Of a stretch of DNA of 64,000 nucleotides, positions 1 through 7,938 are shown in pieces. Within the stretch, counting starts at the first letter, position 1. Each line of letters begins with the position of its first letter. A program made the position numbers and the translations under genes. The notes below the pieces were generated by a model. That model ran no database searches. It was not told where the DNA came from and worked only from the letters and a program-made list of their open reading frames with translations. The stretch spans positions 124,001-188,000 of the forward strand of contig NC_012968.1 of NCBI RefSeq assembly GCF_000023705.1. The letters are read 5' to 3'. The stretch comes from Methylotenera mobilis JLW8 (GTDB lineage Bacteria; Pseudomonadota; Gammaproteobacteria; Burkholderiales; Methylophilaceae).

Positions 1-141
1 CATTTTTGAATGAGAGGCTTGCACTTCCACTTGTGGCTCCCGCATTTTGGCCAGCGCTGCGGTCAGTGCTTCATATTCTTGGTCATTCAGGCCGGTAATG
101 CTTTTTAGCTCGGTGGATGGTTGTGCTGGTGTATTGGTCAT
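1..141 (-). CDS. Unidentified protein, N-terminal fragment (gene runs off the window)
   Basis: An open frame enters from the left edge and begins at an ATG on the minus strand. The 47 visible residues start MTNTPAQPSTELKSITGL and continue with a short helical, Ala/Glu-rich stretch. There is no signal peptide or membrane segment, and I do not recognise the family. It is transcribed away from the dodecin gene, so the roughly 230 bases between them must hold both promoters. Its reality rests on an unbroken frame and plausible coding composition only. Confidence 0.5.
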   Translation of the reverse strand, partial: MTNTPAQPSTELKSITGLNDQEYEALTAALAKMREPQVEVQASHSKM

Positions 142-370
142 GTGGGTATTAAATGCATATTGAAAGATGGTGCAATTTTATCACAGGCTGCTTTGCTTAG
201 AGCGCAGGGAAGCGATGTACACAGATTGCGCAGGCATGATGATGGTGTGTAACAAGCGCTTGAAGGTTCAACAATAAGCACCAAATAAAAATTGGTAATA
301 TCTGGCTAAAAGGTAGATGATTATAATTGTCTGGAATTATTCTGAGATTTTTTAGTCAAGGGGAAACGAT

Positions 371-580
371 ATGTCTGCACATACTTATAAACTCATCGAA
401 CTTGTAGGCAGCTCTAGTATAGGCACTGATGATGCAATCCGTAATGCGATTGCGAAAGCCGCACGCACCGTAAAGCATATGGACTGGTTTGAGGTGGTAG
501 AGACTAGGGGGCATATTGTGAATGGCGAGGTCGCGCATTATCAAGTGACCATCAAGGTTGGTTTTAGAATAGAAGATTAA
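371..580 (+). CDS. Dodecin, flavin-binding protein
   Basis: Dodecins are very small proteins that assemble into hollow dodecamers, bind riboflavin or FMN in stacked pairs and are thought to buffer free flavin. The 69 residues match the family over their whole length: KLIELVGSSS near the N terminus, a DAIRNAI helix, the WFEVVETRG strand and the terminal YQVTIKVGFRIED. The tryptophan of WFEV is the residue that stacks on the flavin. The start is supported by an AAGGGG Shine-Dalgarno sequence 7 bases upstream. A TATAAT-like -10 lies near 322-327 without a good -35. The relA gene follows after 6 bases, so the two are probably co-transcribed. Confidence 0.93.
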   Translation: MSAHTYKLIELVGSSSIGTDDAIRNAIAKAARTVKHMDWFEVVETRGHIVNGEVAHYQVTIKVGFRIED

Positions 581-586
581 ATAATA

Positions 587-2587
587 ATGATCCATGGTTC
601 CAGTTCATTACAAATACCTGCTTTATCTGATAATGATACGCAAGCATGGATAGACTCGTTAGCTAAGCATTACTCGCTTGCCGATGTAGAGTTGGTTCGT
701 CAGGCTTGCCAGTTGGCAACCTTGGCTTATGATGCTCATGCCGAGCTGACAGGTGAGCCGCTGTTGCAACATGCAACCAGCACCGCTGCTATTTTAGTCA
801 GTTTGAATTTGGATGCTGAATCCATTATTGCCACCATATTGTATGCGGTACCTGCGCATATCGATAACTGGCAAGAAACCCTCAAGCTGCGTTTTGGCAA
901 TAATGTTGCGCGTTTGGTCGAAGGCTTGTTGCGCATCACACAAGTGCAGGAGTTCAGCGAGCTGGAGCGCTTGCAGCAGCAAGAGCAGGAGGATGCCGAC
1001 AACAGCAAGCAGGTGGAGAGCCTGCGCAAGATGCTGTTGGCGATGGTACAGGATATCCGTGTGGTGCTGATTAAACTAGCAGAGCGCACGCAAATACTGC
1101 GCAGCTTGGCTGGCGCCAGCCGCGAGCAGCAAGTACTGATTGCACGCGAGATACAGGGCATTTTTTCACCGCTCGCTAATCGGCTTGGCGTGTGGCAGTT
1201 GAAGTGGGAGATGGAAGATCTCTCACTGCGCTATCTAGAGCCGCAGCTCTACAAAGAAGTTGCCAAGTTGCTGGATTCACGCCGAGTAGACCGCGAACAG
1301 TACATCGCGGACGTTGAAGAATTACTGAAGCAGAAACTGGCACAGGCCGGGATTCAGGCTGAGGTTTCCGGCCGACCTAAGCATATCTACAGCATTATCA
1401 ATAAAATGCGGCGCAAAAATCTGGATTTTGAGCAACTGTTTGATGTGCGTGCAGTGCGGATTTTGGTTGAGGATGTGAAGGATTGCTATAGCGCACTCAG
1501 TTTAGTGCAAACGTTATGGCAGCCTATTCCGGGTGAGTTTGACGATTATATTGCACGCCCTAAAAGCAATAACTACCGCTCCTTGCACACAGCAGTCAGT
1601 GGCCCTGAAGGCTTAGCGCTGGAGGTGCAGATACGCACGCATGAAATGCATCAATACTCCGAGTTGGGTGTGGCTGCGCACTGGCGCTACAAAGAAGGGG
1701 GCAAGTCTGACAACATTCTGGACGAGAAAATAGCCTGGCTGCGTCAGATTCTGGCATGGAAAGAAGGTGCCACCGATAGTAGCGACTTGCTGGAGCAGTT
1801 TAAAACCGAGCTGTTCCAAGAAAATGTGTATGTATTTACGCCGCAAGGTAAGGTGATCGATTTACCTAAAGACGCGACGCCGATTGATTTCGCCTATGCG
1901 TTGCATACGGATTTAGGGCATAGAACCCGTGGTGCTAAAGTGGACGGCAATATCGTACCGCTCAATTACAAGTTGCAAAACGCACAACGCATTGAAATTC
2001 TCACCACCAAGCATGGTGCGCCCAGCCGTGACTGGTTAAGCCCGACTTTAGGTTACTTAAAAAGCGCCAGTGCGCGTGCCAAGGTGCGGCATTGGTTTCG
2101 GCATCAGCACGCAGAAGAAAACGTGACGCAAGGCCGTGCTAAATTAGATAAAGAGTTACATCGCGCAGGGGTGAATGCGATTAATCAGGAAAAAATCGCA
2201 CAGAAGCTGCATTTTAATAAGCTGGAAGATTGCTTAAGTGCTATAGGCCGTGGTGATGTGAGTGAGTATCAAATTGCGGGCGCTATCCATGAGATTGCAC
2301 ACTTGAAGCCGCTGGAGAAAGCCAATCAGGTGGTTGCGCGGAAGACGACGGCACAGCCCGTGGCAACCGAGGTCACGGTAGAAGGCGTTGGCAATCTACA
2401 GACCTATATGGCGCAGTGTTGCAAGCCTGTCTTTCCCGACGCTATTGTGGGCTATGTGACATGTGACCGCGGCGTGACCATCCACAGCCACGTCTGCACG
2501 TTTATTCGGCGCTTGCCGGATGAGCGACACGACCGCTTGCTGCACGCGCAGTGGCGCAGCGTTAAAGACAAAAAGCACAGCGGCTAA
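587..2587 (+). CDS. relA: RelA-type (p)ppGpp synthetase lacking the ACT domain
   Basis: Makes the stringent-response alarmone (p)ppGpp from ATP and GDP/GTP. Domains in order: a degenerate HD hydrolase region (about 45-190), where the catalytic HD is lost (ILYAVPAHID stands where active enzymes have an HDVxED-type motif); the synthetase domain (about 230-350) with GRPKHIYSI and YRSLHTAV; and a TGS domain (about 405-470, VYVFTPQGKVIDLP). The EFDD acidic motif is typical of monofunctional RelA, not of bifunctional SpoT. A Cys-Cys motif (MAQCCKP) marks the zinc-finger/RIS domain near 612. The protein stops about 50 residues later at 666 aa, whereas E. coli RelA is about 744, so the C-terminal ACT domain is absent. 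No frameshifted remnant follows the stop. It probably shares a transcript with the dodecin gene. Confidence 0.93.
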   Translation: MIHGSSSLQIPALSDNDTQAWIDSLAKHYSLADVELVRQACQLATLAYDAHAELTGEPLLQHATSTAAILVSLNLDAESIIATILYAVPAHIDNWQETLKLRFGNNVARLVEGLLRITQVQEFSELERLQQQEQEDADNSKQVESLRKMLLAMVQDIRVVLIKLAERTQILRSLAGASREQQVLIAREIQGIFSPLANRLGVWQLKWEMEDLSLRYLEPQLYKEVAKLLDSRRVDREQYIADVEELLKQKLAQAGIQAEVSGRPKHIYSIINKMRRKNLDFEQLFDVRAVRILVEDVKDCYSALSLVQTLWQPIPGEFDDYIARPKSNNYRSLHTAVSGPEGLALEVQIRTHEMHQYSELGVAAHWRYKEGGKSDNILDEKIAWLRQILAWKEGATDSSDLLEQFKTELFQENVYVFTPQGKVIDLPKDATPIDFAYALHTDLGHRTRGAKVDGNIVPLNYKLQNAQRIEILTTKHGAPSRDWLSPTLGYLKSASARAKVRHWFRHQHAEENVTQGRAKLDKELHRAGVNAINQEKIAQKLHFNKLEDCLSAIGRGDVSEYQIAGAIHEIAHLKPLEKANQVVARKTTAQPVATEVTVEGVGNLQTYMAQCCKPVFPDAIVGYVTCDRGVTIHSHVCTFIRRLPDERHDRLLHAQWRSVKDKKHSG

Positions 2588-2633
2588 GCACGCGCTGTCG
2601 CTAACGGTTAATTGTCAGCACTGTACGCTAGTA

Positions 2634-3605
2634 CTATATGGTTAATACCGTTGCGCCCGTTGTTTTGCGGGCTTCAAGGTCGCGGTGGGCGATAGCGGCG
2701 TCTTTTAGCGCGTAGGTTTGGTTGACGTGTATGTTCACCTTACCGCTGGCTACTGCGGCAAATAAATCAGACGCATTTTCCTCAAGCAGTGCACGGCTGG
2801 CGATAAAGGTGGCAAGGGCGGGCCTAGTTACCATGAGCGAGCCTTTTTGCGCCAGCACAGATAAGTCTAATGGCGGCACCGGGCCGGACGAGGCGCCAAA
2901 TAGCACCATGAGCCCTCGAGGCTGCAGGCAGTCCAGCGATTGCATAAAGGTATCTTTGCCTACAGAGTCGTAAATCACCGGCAGCTTTTGGCCATTGGTA
3001 ATCTCCAATACACGCGATGCAAAGTTTTCGCAGGTGTAAATAATGGGGTGATGACAGCCGTTGGCTCTTGCCAATGCCGCTTTTTCTTCGGTAGATACAG
3101 TGCCAATCACGGTTGCGCCCAGCGCTGCTGCCCATTGGCATACAATCAGCCCGACGCCGCCAGCTGCTGCATGTACCAGTATGGTGTCGCCAGCACGCAC
3201 TTTATAGATATCTCGAATCAGGTAGCGTGCGGTCATGCCTTGCAACATCATGGCTGCCGCACGGATGTCGTCTATGCTCTCTGGCAGTTTAATTAAGCGC
3301 TCTGCCGCAATCAGTCTGGATTCAGCATAAGCGCCTATTACCGAGGCATAGGCTACGCGATCGCCCGGCTTTAAATGCGTCACGTCGTTGCCCACTGCTT
3401 CCACCACACCTGCGGCTTCCATCCCTGGGATGAACGGCAAGGGTAGCGGGTAGAGTCCGGTACGGTGATACACATCAATGAAGTTTAGCCCCACCGCGGT
3501 TTGTCGTAATCTGACTTGGCCGGCAGCGGGTGCACCTACGCTAATTGGCTCCCACTGCAATACCTCAGGGCCGCCTACTTGGTGAACTTTAATTGCATGT
3601 GACAT
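2634..3605 (-). CDS. qor: NADPH:quinone oxidoreductase, zeta-crystallin family
   Basis: A cytosolic medium-chain dehydrogenase/reductase of the QOR type, which reduces quinones with NADPH and needs no zinc. The 323 residues have the family layout: a GroES-like N-terminal domain with GLNFIDVYHRTGLYPLPLPF and PGMEAAGVVEAVG, then a Rossmann domain with the nucleotide-binding AAAGGVGLIVCQWA near residue 148. Zinc-ligand cysteines of the alcohol dehydrogenases are absent, as expected. It converges on relA with about 46 bases between the two stops. It is a single gene with no obvious operon partner. Substrate specificity cannot be read from the sequence. Confidence 0.9.
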   Translation of the reverse strand: MSHAIKVHQVGGPEVLQWEPISVGAPAAGQVRLRQTAVGLNFIDVYHRTGLYPLPLPFIPGMEAAGVVEAVGNDVTHLKPGDRVAYASVIGAYAESRLIAAERLIKLPESIDDIRAAAMMLQGMTARYLIRDIYKVRAGDTILVHAAAGGVGLIVCQWAAALGATVIGTVSTEEKAALARANGCHHPIIYTCENFASRVLEITNGQKLPVIYDSVGKDTFMQSLDCLQPRGLMVLFGASSGPVPPLDLSVLAQKGSLMVTRPALATFIASRALLEENASDLFAAVASGKVNIHVNQTYALKDAAIAHRDLEARKTTGATVLTI

Positions 3606-3715
3606 GGGCTGACTTCTCTAATTACTATGAATATAGTGCTAAAAATAATAGCACTATACTTGGGTTGAAATGAACTGTGAGCGTTAATAATTATCAGAGT
3701 TGAATCAGCCAGATA

Positions 3716-3744
3716 TTGACTAACGGCCTAGTTGTTAGTATAGT
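3716..3744 (+). promoter_or_regulatory. Sigma-70 promoter of tRNA-Pro
   Basis: TTGACT (-35) and TATAGT (-10) are separated by exactly 17 bases and lie directly before the tRNA. The bases after the -10 are GCGGGCC, a GC-rich discriminator of the kind that makes stable-RNA promoters sensitive to ppGpp/DksA in proteobacteria. Transcription would start about 2-4 bases before the mature tRNA 5' end. Confidence 0.8.
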
Positions 3745-3753
3745 GCGGGCCTT

Positions 3754-3830
3754 CGGCGTGTAGCGTAGCCTGGTAGCGCGCCTGCTTTGGGAGCAGGATG
3801 TCGGGAGTTCGAATCTCTCCACGCCGACCA
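3754..3830 (+). tRNA. tRNA-Pro (anticodon UGG)
   Basis: A 77-base cloverleaf: acceptor stem CGGCGTG paired with CACGCCG, a D arm containing AGCCTGGTAGCGC, anticodon stem CCTGC/GCAGG around the loop TTTGGGA (anticodon TGG), and a T arm with the invariant GTTCGAATC. The CCA end is encoded in the DNA. A T-rich stretch follows, but no clear terminator hairpin. Confidence 0.97.
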
Positions 3831-4079
3831 TCTTTCCCTTTTTTATTTGTAGATGGTTTTACTTCTAGCATTTTTCTCTAGGCTTGCATTCTTTAAGTTT
3901 GCATCCTTCAGGTTTACAGCCAAGTAAGCCGCAGCAGCCTGTTTGAATAGACCCCGCATTAGTCCATCATCAACTGCATGATGAAACCATTCGCACAGTG
4001 TTTAGTCCAATCCAGTGATTGCGCCGACGTATCGTGTTAGCGCAGTCGATCTGATGTTAAACGTTTGAGGAGAAACATC

Positions 4080-4202
4080 ATGGCAAAAGGACAGCTACAC
4101 AAAAACAAAGAGGCGAAAAAGCCTAAGCAAAGCAAGAAACCCATCGTGATGCCGGGACCTACCATTGTCATGCCAAGTAAGCCTAGCATGCCCAAAAAAT
4201 AA
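4080..4202 (+). CDS. Small basic Lys/Pro-rich protein (40 aa)
   Basis: A short gene with strong initiation signals: GAGGAG sits about 8 bases before the ATG. The product begins MAKGQLHKNKEAKKPKQSKK and ends in a proline/methionine-rich tail with two IVMP repeats. I recall similar tiny proteins starting MAKGQ..NKEAKKPK as widespread in betaproteobacteria, with no assigned function. The lysine-rich first half would suit nucleic-acid or ribosome association, but that is conjecture. A rho-independent terminator follows 58 bases after the stop, consistent with a monocistronic unit. The overlapping frame on the opposite strand has no better support. Confidence 0.8.
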   Translation: MAKGQLHKNKEAKKPKQSKKPIVMPGPTIVMPSKPSMPKK

Positions 4203-4260
4203 GGTTGGATGGTTGTGTAGCTTCGCTCGCATGGTGAGCAAATGCCGCGCATTTAACTAT

Positions 4261-4287
4261 AAAGGAGCTTTGGCTCCTTTTTGTTTT
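4261..4287 (+). terminator. Rho-independent terminator
   Basis: Perfect 8-bp stem AAAGGAGC/GCTCCTTT with a 4-base loop, running into TTGTTTT. It ends the transcript of the 40-residue basic protein. Confidence 0.85.
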
Positions 4288-4373
4288 GATATCTTATGAG
4301 GCGTAGCCTCAGCTAATGGTTGGCTTAAGACTAATAGCTTTTTAACTTTAATAAGTTATGGCACTATTCGCTT

Positions 4374-6593
4374 ATGAAAGCTCCATTAATTCCAACAGTA
4401 TTACCTCAATCAGAAGACTTAAGCCCTAATGCTGCCGGCAATGTTGTCTTGCCTGAAGCGCTATCAGAACTATCGCTTGCTTCTGATCAGATGACGGACT
4501 CATTATTATCAACAGAAGTAATTCAAAAAGTACTCGATTATTTACCATCGATGATTGGTTATTGGGATAAAAACCTTAAAAATCGTTTTGTGAATAAAGC
4601 ATATGAGCTGTGGTTTGGCGTTGATGTCAGCCAGATTGTGGGAATGCATATTTCGTCGCTACTCGGTGAGGAGTTGTATCGCTTAAACCTGCCATATATT
4701 AATGGTGCGCTAAATGGGGAGTTTCAGGAGTTTGAGCGGGTTATACCAAATAAAGACGGTAGCCATTCTAGGCACTCTTTAGCACATTACATCCCAGATT
4801 TTAGGGCGGGAGAGGTGCAAGGTTTCTTTGTCTTAGTCACGGATATCAGCGCAATTAAAGAAGCTGAAAAGGTGCTGCGGCAAAGTGAAGAGCGTTTTCG
4901 TTCGGTGGTGCAGGATCAGACTGAAGTGATATCGAGGCTTCGGGCGGATGGTACTTATCTTTTTGTGAATGATGTTTATTGTCGTTTCTTTGGCAAGACC
5001 GAGCAGGAGATGATAGGCTCGACCTGGAAACCTGTAGTGTATGCCGAAGATTTACAGCGCGTGGTGGATGAGCTAGCGATGTTGTCTTCCTCCAATCCGG
5101 TGGTGATGATCGAAAATCGGGTGCTGTCTGGCACAGGTGATGTTCACTGGATGCAGTTTAGTAACCGTGGTATTTTTGATGAGTATGGCCAGCTTACCGA
5201 AATCCAATCAGTTGGTCGTGATATTAGCGATCGTAAGCGAGCAGAAGAAGAGGTGCAGAAGTTAGCGTACAAAGACCCGTTAACTGGATTATCTAATCGA
5301 CGCTTAATGCTGGATAGATTACGGATTGCCTTAGCAACTTCGGCACGTAGCATGCAGTATGGCGCTTTGCTGTTTCTGGATTTAGACAAATTTAAAGTCA
5401 TTAATGATACCCAAGGCCATGCTGATGGCGATTTGCTCTTAGTTGAAGTGGCAAAAAGAATTACCGCTTGTGTACGTGAAATAGATACCGTTTCGCGTCA
5501 GGGTGGTGATGAGTTTGTGGTGTTGGTGGAGCGCTTAGGTGAGGGGCTGGAAGAAGCATCGCGTACAGTGGCTAAGATTGCTGAAACCATACGTTTGACG
5601 CTGGCTGAACCTTACCAAATTAATAATGCACATATTCACAGCTCATCCAGTATTGGTATTTCGCTGTTTTGTGGGCATGACCAAGATGTCGATGAGCTGA
5701 TTAAGCGTGCCGATATGGCGATGTATCAGGCAAAGGATGGTGGCCGTAACCGCACGCGCTTTTTTGACCCGCAGATGCAGGAGCTGGTAGAGGTGCGCGC
5801 TACCTTGGAGTCTGATCTACATAATGCACTGGCGACCGATCAATTCGAGTTGCATTATCAGCTGCAGGTCAATCATGAAAATAAACCAATCGGTGCAGAA
5901 GCTTTGATTCGCTGGGTGCACCCGCAGCGAGGTATGATTTCTCCCGCCCATTTTATTCCAGTGGCAGAGGAAAGTGCATTGATTCTCAATATTGGCGATT
6001 GGGTGCTGGATGAAGCCTGCCGCCAGATTGCTGTTTGGAGCACCAATGCGAAGATGTGCGATTTGGTGCTAGCAGTGAATATTAGTGCACAGCAATTTAA
6101 GCAAGCGCATTTTGTAGATCAGGTGATTGCGGCAATTCATAAACACGGGATTGATCCTTCGCGCCTCAAGTTGGAGCTGACAGAAAGTGTTGCGTTAGAC
6201 GATATTACTGATGTGATCGCAAAAAAGAATCTGTTGAGGCAAAAGGTAGGGGTGACACTGTCTTTAGATGACTTTGGTACAGGGTTTTCTTCACTCTCTT
6301 ATTTAAAACGGTTGCCGCTGGACCAAATCAAGATTGACCAAAGCTTTGTGCGGGATATCACCACCGATAAAAGTGATGCAGTGATGGTCAAAACGATTAT
6401 CGACATGGCGCAGAACTTTAGTCTAAATGTGATTGCTGAAGGGGTGGAGACCGAGGCGCAGCTGGCGTTCCTTAAGCATCATGAATGCAAGGCTTATCAA
6501 GGCTATTTGTTTAGTAAGCCCTTGCCTATTGAGCAGTTTGATGCATTAATGCAGGATTATGCGCAGCATGGCAATATCACCAAACTGGTTTAA
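4374..6593 (+). CDS. PAS-PAS-GGDEF-EAL c-di-GMP enzyme
   Basis: A 739-residue soluble protein that would both make and degrade cyclic di-GMP. Two PAS domains (about 50-165 and 170-290) precede a GGDEF domain (about 295-460) and an EAL domain (about 475-730). The cyclase signature is intact (RQGGDEF) and an RxxD inhibitory site (REID) lies five residues before it, so product inhibition is expected. The EAL domain keeps EALIRW, LTES, DDFGTG, KIDQSF and AEGVET, so the phosphodiesterase is probably active. There is no membrane segment. No ligand for the PAS domains can be inferred. It stands alone after a terminator, and no strong Shine-Dalgarno sequence precedes the chosen ATG. Confidence 0.93.
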   Translation: MKAPLIPTVLPQSEDLSPNAAGNVVLPEALSELSLASDQMTDSLLSTEVIQKVLDYLPSMIGYWDKNLKNRFVNKAYELWFGVDVSQIVGMHISSLLGEELYRLNLPYINGALNGEFQEFERVIPNKDGSHSRHSLAHYIPDFRAGEVQGFFVLVTDISAIKEAEKVLRQSEERFRSVVQDQTEVISRLRADGTYLFVNDVYCRFFGKTEQEMIGSTWKPVVYAEDLQRVVDELAMLSSSNPVVMIENRVLSGTGDVHWMQFSNRGIFDEYGQLTEIQSVGRDISDRKRAEEEVQKLAYKDPLTGLSNRRLMLDRLRIALATSARSMQYGALLFLDLDKFKVINDTQGHADGDLLLVEVAKRITACVREIDTVSRQGGDEFVVLVERLGEGLEEASRTVAKIAETIRLTLAEPYQINNAHIHSSSSIGISLFCGHDQDVDELIKRADMAMYQAKDGGRNRTRFFDPQMQELVEVRATLESDLHNALATDQFELHYQLQVNHENKPIGAEALIRWVHPQRGMISPAHFIPVAEESALILNIGDWVLDEACRQIAVWSTNAKMCDLVLAVNISAQQFKQAHFVDQVIAAIHKHGIDPSRLKLELTESVALDDITDVIAKKNLLRQKVGVTLSLDDFGTGFSSLSYLKRLPLDQIKIDQSFVRDITTDKSDAVMVKTIIDMAQNFSLNVIAEGVETEAQLAFLKHHECKAYQGYLFSKPLPIEQFDALMQDYAQHGNITKLV

Positions 6594-6619
6594 GCCAGTG
6601 CTTGCGATGTGGTCAGAAT

Positions 6620-7801
6620 TTACTTACTATTAGCCTCTGTCAGCATGTCCGCCACAGCGCGTTTAAAGGGTGAAAACCGGTTGCCTACACGCAACGATGC
6701 TGCTCTAATCAAGCGTGCTGGTATTGTGTCATTCCCATACAGCTTGGCAATTGCATGAGTCGCCAAGAACAGCGGACGTGTTTTAAGGCGGTGCTTTCTT
6801 TGGTAACGCTCAAGCAAGGCACTGGCGGCGATATTGCTGCCACGTGATTTAGCCGTTTTAATTTCATTGGCAAGAGCATTGATGCCAAATAATCCAAAAT
6901 TAAAACCATGTGCAGTGACTGGGTGCATTCCTACGGCCGCATCGCCAATTAAAGCAAAACGTTTTGACACCAATTGGCTAGCATAAGCCGTTACTAAGGG
7001 GTAGGCATGGCGCGAAGATGCTAGTTTCATGCTACCTAATCTATGCTTAAAGCGAACTGTCATTTCCTCGTTAAACTCTGTTTCGCTAAGCGACATCATT
7101 CGTTGAATGTCTACAGCGGGTAACGTGATTACCACAGAAGATTGTGAGCCGTTCATTGGTAAGAGTGCTAAGGTTTGACCGTAATCAAACCACTCCCAAG
7201 CTACGTGATGATGTGGGATGTTATGTTCCATTACACATACCATCATGGTTTTGCCAAAGTCATGCATAGTGGCGGGGATACCCATCGCCCGTCTGGTTTC
7301 AGAGAAGCGGCTGTCTGCCGCTACTAATAGCTGTGCTTGCACTTTATTGCCATTCGCAAGGCTGATATAGGCGCCGTCATGATCCGTGCTGATGGCGGTT
7401 ATGTCCGACGCAGTAAGTAAAGTAACATCCTGAGATTCTTTTACGGCTTCGTAGGCAGCCTTACGGATAAGATGATTCGCGACTAAATATCCTAGGGATG
7501 CTGTTTTATTGGCGTCGTGCTCAATATGCATGGCATAAAGCGATGGACCGTTGAGTACCTGTGCGTCGCGCAATAGAGAAATGGCATTGGTATCAATTCG
7601 TCGCCACAGGCCCAGTGACTGCATGATATGCGCAGAGTGATGTGTCAGTGCAATTTCACGCCCATCAAAAGCCGGCTCTGCCAGCTTGGACTCAGGTTGG
7701 CGCTCAAGTACAGCTATGCGTAAACCACTCCCAGCAACAGCTTGTGCAAAACATAAACCTGCCGGCCCCGCCCCGATAATTGCGATATCAAAGTTCATCA
7801 T
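6620..7801 (-). CDS. UbiH/F/I/L/M-family FAD monooxygenase (ubiquinone hydroxylase, possibly UbiM)
   Basis: A 393-residue flavoprotein hydroxylase of the family that adds ring hydroxyls during ubiquinone synthesis. It has the N-terminal FAD fold (IIGAGPAGLCFAQAVAG), the family motif GREIALTHHSAHIMQSLGLW near residue 48, and the second FAD motif ALIGDAAVGMHPVTAHGFN near residue 285. The GREIALTHxS form and length are what I recall for UbiM, the less common member known from Neisseria and some other proteobacteria, but UbiH, UbiF and UbiI are close relatives and only a tree would decide. It lies tail to tail with the PAS-GGDEF-EAL gene and is probably monocistronic. Confidence 0.8.
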   Translation of the reverse strand: MMNFDIAIIGAGPAGLCFAQAVAGSGLRIAVLERQPESKLAEPAFDGREIALTHHSAHIMQSLGLWRRIDTNAISLLRDAQVLNGPSLYAMHIEHDANKTASLGYLVANHLIRKAAYEAVKESQDVTLLTASDITAISTDHDGAYISLANGNKVQAQLLVAADSRFSETRRAMGIPATMHDFGKTMMVCVMEHNIPHHHVAWEWFDYGQTLALLPMNGSQSSVVITLPAVDIQRMMSLSETEFNEEMTVRFKHRLGSMKLASSRHAYPLVTAYASQLVSKRFALIGDAAVGMHPVTAHGFNFGLFGINALANEIKTAKSRGSNIAASALLERYQRKHRLKTRPLFLATHAIAKLYGNDTIPARLIRAASLRVGNRFSPFKRAVADMLTEANSK

Positions 7802-7938
7802 AATGCTACCAAGTGCTATTGATGTTGGATAGGGTGCTTATGATTACGGTAAATGCGTAGGTTGACATTGACTCAGGTCAAGGCGTTATGGATTGATAGC
7901 AACTCTTACAGGTTGCTGCGTAGCCTAAAGTTTGAGAT

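Noticed and set aside
4037-4252. A 71-codon minus-strand hydrophobic frame opposite the 40-residue basic protein
   Set aside because: The plus-strand gene has a strong ribosome site and a terminator in the right place; the minus frame is a mirror of Lys/Pro codons.
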